Part shown: positions 5,858 through 15,597 of the stretch, one piece after another
How the letters are laid out: every line of letters starts with the position of its first letter
How positions within the stretch are numbered: position 1 is the stretch's first letter
Assembly (NCBI GenBank): GCA_035650255.1
Contig: DASRIA010000054.1
Coordinates: 1-17,962 of the forward strand
Reading direction: 5' to 3'
From: DASRIA01 sp035650255
GTDB lineage: Bacteria > Actinomycetota > Thermoleophilia > Solirubrobacterales > JBBDJG01
Length of the DNA: 17,962 nt
Made by a program: the position numbers and the translations under genes
Notes under the pieces: generated by a model
The model's database searches: none
Told to the model about the DNA's origin: nothing
What the model saw: the letters and a program-made list of their open reading frames with translations, nothing else

Positions 5858-5904
5858 TCGCAAAGATTCGCAAAGGCGCATGCCGCACAAATGCGACCGC
5901 AAAA
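5858..5904 (-). repeat. TTTGCG-type direct repeats upstream of the mihF promoter
   Basis: On the plus strand TCGCAAA occurs at 5858-5864 and 5868-5874 (period 10), CCGCAAA at 5897-5903, and a looser CGCACAAATGCG at 5884-5895. All lie 20-70 bases upstream of the mihF -35. The 145-base gap between pyrD and mihF holds these, the promoter and no clear terminator. The repeats could be a regulator or nucleoid-protein site; function unknown. Confidence 0.5.
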
Positions 5905-5944
5905 CGCGCTGAAAGCAGACTCGCTCGATTACGGTCGATGAGCG

Positions 5945-6901
5945 TCAGGCGCGATGCAATCGCTCGCGTGCGAGCGACGTGGCCTGCGGCGGAGAGCCGG
6001 CACCGCGCGCATGCAGCTCCTGACCGAGCTCGCGGCGCACACGCGCGGCAGCGCCGGGATCGCGAAAGCTCTCCGTGCCGACCGCGACGCAGGAGGCGCC
6101 GGCCTGGATGAAGTCGAGCGCGTCGCGTCCGGTTTGGATGCCGCCCATCCCGACGATCGGCAAGCGCGTGCGGGCCGCGACCTGCGCGGTCAGCGCCAGC
6201 GCCACGGCGCGCACCGCCGGGCCGGACAAGCCGCCCTGCCCCGCTCCCAGCCACGGCTCGCCGCTGCGCGGGGAGATGGCGGTCGCGCGCAGCGTGTTGA
6301 TCAGCGACAGGGCGTCGGCGCCGCCCTCCTCCGCGGCGACCGCGACCGGTGCGACGTCGGAGACGTTGGGCGTCAGCTTGACTATCAGCGGCTTCGAGGT
6401 GAGCCCGCGCACGCACCGCATCAGGGCCGCCATCTCCTCGCGCTCGCTCCCGATCACGCAGCCGGACTTCACGTTCGGGCAGGAGACGTTCAGCTCCAGG
6501 GCGGCCACCTCGGGGCGGGCGGCGACGGCCTCCACGAGGGTCCCGAACTCCTCCAGGGAGAACCCCGCCACGCTCACGATCAGCGGCACCGGCAGGCCGG
6601 CCAGCTCCGGCAGGTCATGGGCCAGGAAGCCCTTCAGGCCCTTGTTGGGCAGCCCGATGGAGTTGATCAGCCCCGCCGGGGTCTCCCACAGGCGCGGCGG
6701 GGGGTTGCCGCCGCGGGGGGCGAGCGTGATCGTCTTCGAGACGAACGCCGCGAACGGCAGCTCCTCGCGGGCCGCCGCTCCGAAGGTCCGGATCGCGGCG
6801 ATCGCGTCCCAGGTCCCGGAGCCGTTGAGGACCGGATGGGCGAGCCGCAGGCCGGCAAAATCGACTTCCAGCCCCGTGGAGCGCGGAGGAGCGAGCGTCA
6901 C
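5945..6901 (-). CDS. pyrD: Dihydroorotate dehydrogenase, class 1B catalytic subunit
   Basis: 318 aa FMN enzyme oxidising dihydroorotate to orotate. Family blocks: NGSGTWD at 26-32, FVSKTITLAPRGGNPPPR at 53-70, LINSIGLPN at 79-87, LELNVSCPNVKSG at 136-147 with the class-1 catalytic Cys141, VKLTPNVSD, LINTLRA, and the C-terminal FMN phosphate-binding GMGGIQTGRDALDF and AGASCVAVGTE. The partner pyrK directly upstream makes this the NAD+-linked type 1B. The start GTG (6899-6901) overlaps the pyrK stop as GTGA. There is a divergent tail of about 20 residues. It is the last gene of the pyr operon; pyrF is not found downstream. Confidence 0.95.
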   Translation of the reverse strand: MTLAPPRSTGLEVDFAGLRLAHPVLNGSGTWDAIAAIRTFGAAAREELPFAAFVSKTITLAPRGGNPPPRLWETPAGLINSIGLPNKGLKGFLAHDLPELAGLPVPLIVSVAGFSLEEFGTLVEAVAARPEVAALELNVSCPNVKSGCVIGSEREEMAALMRCVRGLTSKPLIVKLTPNVSDVAPVAVAAEEGGADALSLINTLRATAISPRSGEPWLGAGQGGLSGPAVRAVALALTAQVAARTRLPIVGMGGIQTGRDALDFIQAGASCVAVGTESFRDPGAAARVRRELGQELHARGAGSPPQATSLARERLHRA

Positions 6902-7724
6902 TCCCAGCCCTCCTCGAGGTCGGCCGCCGCCACCACGGGACCGTCCACGCACAGCCGCCGGTAGCCGTGCCGCGTGCGCACGACACAGCCGAAGCACGCC
7001 CCGAACCCGCATGCCATCCCGGCCTCCAGCGCGAGCTGGCCGGGCACCGCGCGCGCGGCGCAGATCCGCCGCACGGCCTCGAGCATCGGCGGCGGGCCGC
7101 AGGCGAACACCTCGTCGCCGGGCGCGAGCCGCTCCTCCAGCAGATCCGTGACGAGCCCCTGGCGTCCGGTGCTGCCGTCGTCGGTCGCGACGGCCGTCTC
7201 GCCCTCGAACAGGCGCGCGGCCTCGGCGTAGGGAGCGCTCCTGAATCCGAGCAGGGTCAGCGCGGGCATCCCCCGCGCCTGCAGCGCGTCCGCCCAGATC
7301 ACGAGCGGCGCGACGCCGATGCCGCCGCCCACCAGCAGCGCGCGACCGCCCGGAGCGGGATCGCGAAAGCCGATGCCGAGCGGCCCGACCAGCCACGCGT
7401 CATCGCCCGGGGCCATGTGCCCGAGCCGCTCCGTCCCGGGTCCGATCGCCTCCAGCAGGAACTCGAGGCGCCCGTCGCGCGCGCGGCAGACCGAGAACGC
7501 GCGGCCCAGGTGCGGGCGGCCGCCGTCGCCGCCCCAGGCGCGGGCGGCGGCCAGCATGTAGAACTGGCCCGCGAGCGGCGCGGGGCCGCTCTCATCTTCG
7601 ACCGCGACGAGGTCGTACGGCCCGATCCGCTCGTTCGCGACGACGCGGCACAGGCGCCGGCCGAACGGCGCCAGGGTGCGCGGGCCCTGCTCGGGCGCGG
7701 ACAGGCCCGGCTCGAGCTCGACGC

Positions 7725-7728
<4 letters not shown>
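6898..7728 (-). CDS. pyrK: Dihydroorotate dehydrogenase electron-transfer subunit (FAD/[2Fe-2S])
   Basis: 276 aa partner of PyrD that passes electrons from the FMN site through [2Fe-2S] and FAD to NAD+. Visible parts: N-terminal FAD-binding barrel with RAFSV at 76-80, the NAD-binding fold with LLVGGGIGVAPL at 131-142 and FACGPPPML at 208-216, then the iron-sulfur loop with Cys240, Cys245, Cys248 and Cys260 (C-x4-C-x2-C-x11-C). The start GTG overlaps the carB stop as GTGA, and the stop overlaps pyrD the same way. A roughly 20-residue N-terminal extension precedes the barrel; the overlap supports including it. No internal better start is evident. Confidence 0.93.
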
Positions 7729-10932
<3,204 letters not shown>

Positions 10933-10940
<8 letters not shown>

Positions 10941-12042
10941 TGATCAGGTCGAGGAACCGGTCGAACAGGTAGAGCGAGTCGTGCGGGCCGGGCCCGGCCT
11001 CCGGGTGGTACTGGACGCAGGCGCCGGGCACGTCCTTCAGGACCAGCCCCTCGACCGTGCGGTCGTAGAGGTTCACGTGCGAGAGCTCCGCGGCGCCGAA
11101 GTCGGTCTCCCAGCGCACCGGCTCGTCGCCCGGGACCGTGTGGCCGCCACCGGGGCCCGCGACCGCAAAGCCGTGGTTCTGGGCCGTGATCTCGATCTTG
11201 CCGGTCTCCAGGTCCTTCACCGGGTGGTTCGCCCCGCGGTGCCCGAAGGGCAGCTTGAACGTCTCCAGGCCGACGGCCCGGCAGAGCAGCTGATGGCCGA
11301 GGCAGATCCCGAACACGGGGACCTCCCCCACCAGCTCGCGCACCGTGCCGACGACGTAGTCGAGCGCCGCGGGGTCGCCCGGGCCGTTCGCGAGGAACAC
11401 CGCGTCGGGCTCGTGCTCGCGCACCGCGGCGGCCGTGGTCGTGCAGGGCACCTGCGTGAGCCGCACGCCGCGCTCCTGCAGGTTGCGCACGATCGAGGTC
11501 TTGATGCCGGTGTCGAGGGCGACCACGTGCGGGCCGGTGCCCTCCGAGACGATCGCCTCGCCCGGCGTCACCTCCCGTGCCAGGTCGAGGCCCACCATGT
11601 CCGGCTCCGCCTCGATCAGCGCGCGCGCCTCGTCACCCGGCATGTCCCCGGGGAAGACGCCGCCGCGCATCGCGCCCTGGTCGCGGATGTGACGCACGAG
11701 GCCGCGGGTGTCCACGCCGCTCACCCCGGCCACGCCGGTGCGCGCCAGCCAGTCCGGCCACGACCCGTCCGAGCCCGCCGGCGCCTCCGCGGTCGCCTCG
11801 CGCATGATCACCGCGCGCGCGTGCGGGCGGTCGGACTCGACGCAGTCTCCCCACACGCCGTAGTTCCCGATCAGCGGGTAGGTGAAGGTGATGATCTGGC
11901 CCGCGTACGAGGGGTCGGTGACGGCCTCCTGGTAGCCGGTCATGGCGGTGTTGAAGACCACCTCGCCGAGGGCCGGGCCGGGTGCGCCGACAGCCTGGCC
12001 GTCGAGCCGCGTCCCGTCCTCCAGCAGGACATAGGCCGTCAT
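10933..12042 (-). CDS. carA: Carbamoyl-phosphate synthase small (glutaminase) subunit
   Basis: 369 aa class-I glutamine amidotransferase feeding ammonia to CarB. The N-terminal domain starts MTAYVLLEDGTRLDGQAVGA with GEVVFNTAMTGYQE at 26-39. The glutaminase has the nucleophile Cys247 in GICLGHQ and the His346/Glu348 pair in QYHPEAGPGPHD. I chose the ATG 12040-12042 because it fits the family start. A GTG at 12079-12081, in frame 13 codons earlier, overlaps the preceding stop as GTGA like other junctions here and is a real alternative (382 aa). The ATG lies in the arm of a 9-bp hairpin. The 3' end overlaps carB by 8 bases. Confidence 0.95.
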
Positions 12043-12059
12043 TCCGGGAGCGGAATGAC
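12038..12059 (-). promoter_or_regulatory. Perfect hairpin covering the carA start codon
   Basis: GTCATTCCG (12038-12046) and CGGAATGAC (12051-12059) form a 9-bp perfect stem with a 4-base loop. On the transcript the carA ATG lies in the 3' arm of the stem. It could limit free initiation at this ATG, forcing coupling to the upstream gene, or indicate that the upstream GTG (12079-12081) is used. There is no T-tract. Confidence 0.5.
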
Positions 12060-12077
12060 GGGTTTGCGGCGGGATGG

Positions 12078-12620
12078 TCACCGGATCAGCGCCTGCACTT
12101 CCTTGAACTCGGGCGTGCCCGCCTGGCGCAGCAGCTCGAACAGCGCCGTCTCGACGCTCGTGACGGTTGCTCCCGAGCGCTCCATCTTGTGCAGGCCGAG
12201 CGCGCGGTTGTCCGCGGTCCGCGACGTGACGGCGTCCTGCGCGACGTGGACCTCGACGCCGTCGGCCAGCAGGTCCTCGGCGGTCTGGTTGACGCACACG
12301 TGGGACTCGATGCCGCACAGCACCACCTGGTCGCGGCGCGCCTCCTGGAGCGCGCGCGAGAAGCCGTCCGCCTGGACCGCGCTGAAGCAGACCTTCTCGA
12401 TCGGCTCGACCCCATCGAGGTGCTCGCTCACCTCGGGCACCGTCCTGCCGAGCCCCCGGGGGTACTGCTCGGTGACGATCGTCGGCAGGCCGAGCACGCG
12501 GGCGCCGCGGACGAGCACGGAGACGCTGGCGGCCACGCGCTCGAAATCGAGCACCGCGGGCCGGAACGCCTCCTGGACGTCCACGACCACCAGTGCGGCG
12601 CGCGAGCGGTCGAGCTTCAC
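12078..12620 (-). CDS. Isochorismatase-like cysteine hydrolase in the pyr operon
   Basis: 180 aa member of the isochorismatase/nicotinamidase fold. The catalytic triad is visible as Asp14 (LVVVDVQEAF), Lys76 (PIEKVCFSA) and Cys109 (CGIESHVCVNQTAEDL). TEQYPRGLGRTVPEV at 50-64 is typical of the ISOC2-like branch rather than nicotinamidase PncA. No signal peptide is visible, so it is likely cytosolic. The start GTG overlaps the pyrC stop (GTGA). It stands between pyrC and carA, where mycobacteria have a different small gene. The substrate cannot be read from sequence. Position suggests an amide or carbamoyl side-product of pyrimidine synthesis, which is inference only. True isochorismate hydrolysis is unlikely, as no siderophore genes are present. 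Confidence 0.88.
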   Translation of the reverse strand: MKLDRSRAALVVVDVQEAFRPAVLDFERVAASVSVLVRGARVLGLPTIVTEQYPRGLGRTVPEVSEHLDGVEPIEKVCFSAVQADGFSRALQEARRDQVVLCGIESHVCVNQTAEDLLADGVEVHVAQDAVTSRTADNRALGLHKMERSGATVTSVETALFELLRQAGTPEFKEVQALIR

Positions 12621-14008
12621 GCGCGCTCCCGGGCGGGCACACCCGGGTCGTCGGCGAGGCGGATCGCGAAGCCCCGCTCCCGGTAGGCGACGGACCCCGC
12701 TGCGAGGGTCATCAGCACGCGGCCCTGGAGCTCGCGGCCGGCAAAGCACGAGTTGTCGGAGCGTGACTCGTAGCCGGACTCGCCCACGGTCCAGCGCGCG
12801 TCGAGATCGACCAGGCAGAGGTCCGCAGGCATGCCCTGCTCGAGGCCCGGGGCGCGCAGCCCGTAGGGCCCGCCGCCCGCGGTCATCCGCTCCACGAGCA
12901 GCGCCAGCGGCAGGATGCCGGGCAGCACGAGATCCGTGTAGAGGACCGCGAACGCGGTCTCGAGGCCGGTGACGCCCATCGGCGCCTCCTCGAAGGGCGC
13001 CTCCTTCTCCTCGCGCGAGTGGGGCGCGTGGTCGGTGGCGACACAGTCGATCACGCCCGAGCGCAGGCCTTCGATCAAGGCCTCGCGGTCGGAGCTCGCG
13101 CGCAAAGGTGGATTCATCTTGAACCGCGGGTCGAGCGACGTGACCGCCTCGTCGGTCAGGACCAGGTGGTGCGGCGTCACCTCGGCCGTGATCCGCGCGC
13201 CCGCGGCCCGCGCCCGCTCGACCGCCGTCACGGACTCGGCGGCGGAGAGATGCAGGCAGTGGATTGCGCCGTCCTCGTAGCGCGCGATCGAAGCGTCGCG
13301 CTCGATCATCGTGGACTCGGAGATCGACGGGATCCCGTCCAGCCCCAGCACCGTGGAGATCGCGCCCTCGTGCATGGCGCCGGTCCCCGACAGCGCCGGG
13401 TCCTCCTCGTGCAGGGCGAGCACTCCGCCGGCCAGCCGCTGGTACTGGAGCGCCTGGCGCAGGCGGTGCGCGTCGACCACCGGGTAGCCGTCGTCGCTGA
13501 AGCCGGCCGCCCCCTCGCGCGACAGCTCCACCATCTCCGTCAGCTCCGTGCCCCGCTGGCCCTTCGTGATCGCGGCCAGGAACCCGACCGGCACGACGGC
13601 CTCGCTGGAGGCGCGCTCCTGGAGTGAGCGCAGCACCGGCGCCGCGTCCACGACCGGGTCGGTGTTCGGCATCGCCAGGATCCGGCAGAAGCCGCCCGCC
13701 GCTGCGGCGCGCGACCCCGATTCCAGGTCCTCCTCGTCCTCCCGCCCGGGCGTGCGCAGGTGCACGTGCGGGTCGACGAACCCGGGCAGCACGACCTGGC
13801 CGTCGCCCTCGACCACCTCGGCGCCGTCGGGCACGTCGATCGATCCCGGCAGTCCGAGATCCGCCACGACCCCGTCGCGGACCAGTAGATCGTGCGGGCC
13901 GTCGACCCCGGACCGGGGGTCGAGCAGGCGGGCGCCGCGGATCAGCAGCGTCGCCGGGTCGGCGGGCCGGCTGCACAGGCGGAGCCTCGGGAAGCGCGCG
14001 GCGCTCAT
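12617..14008 (-). CDS. pyrC: Dihydroorotase, type I
   Basis: 463 aa zinc amidohydrolase interconverting carbamoyl aspartate and dihydroorotate. Metal and catalytic motifs: DPHVHLR at 79-85 (His81, His83), the SDDG segment at 171-174 where B. subtilis-type enzymes carry Asp in place of a carboxylated lysine, His200 in ALHEEDPAL, His253 in HCLHLSAAES, KMNPPLR at 297-303 and the catalytic Asp326 in ATDHAPHS. The ATG start (14006-14008) overlaps the pyrB stop as ATGA. The first 20 residues are a family-variable extension. The stop overlaps the isochorismatase-like gene (GTGA). All active-site residues appear intact. Confidence 0.96.
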   Translation of the reverse strand: MSAARFPRLRLCSRPADPATLLIRGARLLDPRSGVDGPHDLLVRDGVVADLGLPGSIDVPDGAEVVEGDGQVVLPGFVDPHVHLRTPGREDEEDLESGSRAAAAGGFCRILAMPNTDPVVDAAPVLRSLQERASSEAVVPVGFLAAITKGQRGTELTEMVELSREGAAGFSDDGYPVVDAHRLRQALQYQRLAGGVLALHEEDPALSGTGAMHEGAISTVLGLDGIPSISESTMIERDASIARYEDGAIHCLHLSAAESVTAVERARAAGARITAEVTPHHLVLTDEAVTSLDPRFKMNPPLRASSDREALIEGLRSGVIDCVATDHAPHSREEKEAPFEEAPMGVTGLETAFAVLYTDLVLPGILPLALLVERMTAGGGPYGLRAPGLEQGMPADLCLVDLDARWTVGESGYESRSDNSCFAGRELQGRVLMTLAAGSVAYRERGFAIRLADDPGVPARERA

Positions 14009-14961
14009 GCCGGCTGCTCCACGGTCGGCGTGGGCGCCCCGGCAAGCGTGCCGTCGCGGCCGCTGCCCGTTAGCAGCTCGTACAGGATCGCCATGCGGAC
14101 GACCAGCCCGGCGGCGACCTGGTCGACGATCAGCGCCTGGGGCGACTCGATCACCTCGGCGGACAGCTCCACGCCGCGGTTCACGGGGCCCGGGTGCATC
14201 AGCAGCTGGCGCGGGTTCAGCCGGCGGCTGTCGATCTGGTAGTTCGAGATGTACTCCCGCAGCGACGGGACGAAGGAATGGTTCGCACCCATGCGCTCGT
14301 TCTGCATCCGCAGCGCGTAGACGACGTCCGCGACGGCCACGTCGTCGAGGTCGTAGCGCACCTCGCATCCGAGGCTCTCGACACCCCGCGGGATCAGCGT
14401 GGGCGGCCCGCAGACCGTGACCTGCGCGCCCATGCGGGTGAAGGCGTGGATGTTGGAGCGCGCGACGCGGCTGTGCAGCACGTCCCCCACGATCCAGATC
14501 GAGGCGCCGTCCAGCGATCCCATCCGGCGGCGCAGCGTGTACACGTCGAGCAGCGCCTGGCTCGGGTGCTCGTGCTTGCCGTCGCCGGCGTTCACGACCG
14601 AGGCCGACGTCTGCCGGGCCACGAGGTCTGCCGCACCGGCCCAGGGCGCCCTGATCACGATCGCGGCGGGGTCGTACGCGGAGAGCGTGGCGATCGTGTC
14701 CCGCAGGGACTCGCCCTTGTCCACGCTCGAGCCGCTGGAGCGCACGGCGACCACGTCCGCCGACAGCCGCTTGGCGGCCAGCTCGAACGACGAGCTGGTG
14801 CGGGTGCTGGCCTCGTAGAAGAGGTTCACAACGGTGCGGCCACGCAGGGTCGGCACCTTCTTGATGTCGCGCTCGACGACTTCGGCAAAGCTCTCCGCAA
14901 CAGTCATGACGCGCTCGATGTCGGCGCGCGAGAGATCGGCGATCGAAAGCAGATGCTTCAT
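14005..14961 (-). CDS. pyrB: Aspartate carbamoyltransferase catalytic subunit
   Basis: 318 aa enzyme joining carbamoyl phosphate and aspartate. The carbamoyl-phosphate loop FYEASTRTSSSFE is at 48-60 (Ser52-Thr53-Arg54-Thr55), DKGESLRDT at 81-89, HPSQALLDVYTLRR from 132, the aspartate-domain WIVGDVLHSRVARSN, and NPRQLLMHPGPVNRGVEL near the end. No regulatory pyrI gene is present, as usual for Gram-positive bacteria. The ATG start (14959-14961) overlaps the pyrR stop (ATGA); the stop overlaps pyrC (ATGA). The two adjacent pathway enzymes are thus translated in a coupled fashion. Confidence 0.97.
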   Translation of the reverse strand: MKHLLSIADLSRADIERVMTVAESFAEVVERDIKKVPTLRGRTVVNLFYEASTRTSSSFELAAKRLSADVVAVRSSGSSVDKGESLRDTIATLSAYDPAAIVIRAPWAGAADLVARQTSASVVNAGDGKHEHPSQALLDVYTLRRRMGSLDGASIWIVGDVLHSRVARSNIHAFTRMGAQVTVCGPPTLIPRGVESLGCEVRYDLDDVAVADVVYALRMQNERMGANHSFVPSLREYISNYQIDSRRLNPRQLLMHPGPVNRGVELSAEVIESPQALIVDQVAAGLVVRMAILYELLTGSGRDGTLAGAPTPTVEQPA

Positions 14962-15518
14962 TCGGCCTCCAGTGGTTGGAGCGTCACAATCTCGATCTCG
15001 TCGACGCCGTCGGTCTCTTCGAGCCGCACGTTCACGCGCTGGCGCCTGGAGGTCGGGAGGTTCTTGCCCACGTAGTCGGGGCGGATCGGCAGCTCGCGGT
15101 GGCCGCGGTCGACGAGCACGGCGAGCTGGACGCGATCGGGCCGGCCGTAGTCGAACAGGGAGTCGATCGCCGCCCGCACCGTGCGGCCCGTGTAGAGGAC
15201 GTCGTCGACGAGCACGACCGTGGTGCCCTCGAGCGGGAAGTCGATGTGGGAGGAGTGCACGACCGGCGCGTCGCTGATCGGCCGCGAGCCGACGTCGTCC
15301 CGGTAGAAGGTGATGTCGACCTCGCCCAGCGGGACGGGCTGTCCGGCGAGCTCCTCGATCAACGCGCGGAGGCGGCGGGCCATGAGCGCGCCGCGGGTGT
15401 GGATGCCCACCAGAGCCAGCGGATCGCCGGCGGCGTTGCCCTCCACGATCTCGTGGGCAATGCGTACGAGCGCTCTACGAAGGTCGTCCCTGTCCAGGAC
15501 GATGCCCGTGCTCTCCAA
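14958..15518 (-). CDS. pyrR: Pyrimidine operon RNA-binding regulator / uracil phosphoribosyltransferase PyrR
   Basis: 186 aa bifunctional protein that binds pyr leader RNA when UMP is high and has weak UPRTase activity. The PRPP-binding motif VVLVDDVLYTGRT is at 101-113; VGIHTRGALMARRL (37-50), VDITFYRDDV and LPTSRRQRVNV are family blocks. I start at TTG 15516-15518 (M)ESTGIVLDRDDLRRAL, with AGGAAGGA (15525-15532) six bases upstream. The longer frame reads back through the regulatory loop and is not PyrR-like. It leads the pyr operon, and its stop overlaps pyrB (ATGA). A PyrR-binding loop in its own leader implies autoregulation. Confidence 0.95.
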   Translation of the reverse strand: MESTGIVLDRDDLRRALVRIAHEIVEGNAAGDPLALVGIHTRGALMARRLRALIEELAGQPVPLGEVDITFYRDDVGSRPISDAPVVHSSHIDFPLEGTTVVLVDDVLYTGRTVRAAIDSLFDYGRPDRVQLAVLVDRGHRELPIRPDYVGKNLPTSRRQRVNVRLEETDGVDEIEIVTLQPLEAE

Positions 15519-15524
15519 GCGTGA

Positions 15525-15532
15525 TCCTTCCT
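15525..15532 (-). promoter_or_regulatory. pyrR Shine-Dalgarno, sequestered by the PyrR loop
   Basis: AGGAAGGA on the minus strand lies six bases before the TTG and fixes that start. It begins immediately after the PyrR loop; UCCUU in the 5' flank (rc of 15557-15553 region, TTCCTTT) can pair with AAGGA, extending the loop stem over the site. Confidence 0.7.
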
Positions 15533-15546
15533 GGCCTCTCTGGACC
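15533..15546 (-). promoter_or_regulatory. PyrR-binding RNA loop in the pyrR leader
   Basis: The transcript reads GGUCCAGAGAGGCC. The Bacillus consensus for the PyrR-binding hairpin is ARUCCNGNGAGGYU, with a CNGNGA hexaloop. Here the loop CAGAGA and the closing U-G and C-G pairs match exactly; only the outermost A-U is replaced by G-C. It abuts the pyrR Shine-Dalgarno and no T-tract terminator follows. PyrR binding would therefore repress translation rather than cause attenuation, as described for mycobacterial pyrR leaders. Confidence 0.85.
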
Positions 15547-15569
15547 GGGTTAAAGGAACCGACGGGGCG

Positions 15570-15575
15570 AGTGTA
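15570..15575 (-). promoter_or_regulatory. Candidate -10 box of the pyr operon
   Basis: TACACT on the minus strand fits the actinobacterial TANNNT pattern and would start the transcript near 15563, giving a leader of about 45 bases containing the PyrR loop. No convincing -35 is seen (GCGGCG at 17 bases). Read-through from rnz, 79 bases upstream on the same strand, is also possible. Confidence 0.35.
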
Positions 15576-15597
15576 GCAACGGCATGCGACGCCGCCG

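Noticed and set aside
5858..5904. CRISPR-like or transposon repeat reading of the TTTGCGA copies
   Set aside because: The units are only 7 bases with irregular gaps and no spacers of uniform length; no transposase or inverted ends are nearby.
5836..5944. An intrinsic terminator after pyrD using the T7 tract at 5848-5854
   Set aside because: No stable hairpin directly precedes the T-run on the minus strand; the tract is more likely part of the region upstream of the mihF promoter.
12078..12620. Calling this gene nicotinamidase (pncA) or true isochorismatase (entB)
   Set aside because: The triad is shared by the whole superfamily, but the TEQYPRGLG segment is ISOC2-like and no siderophore or NAD-salvage neighbours exist, so only a family-level name is justified.
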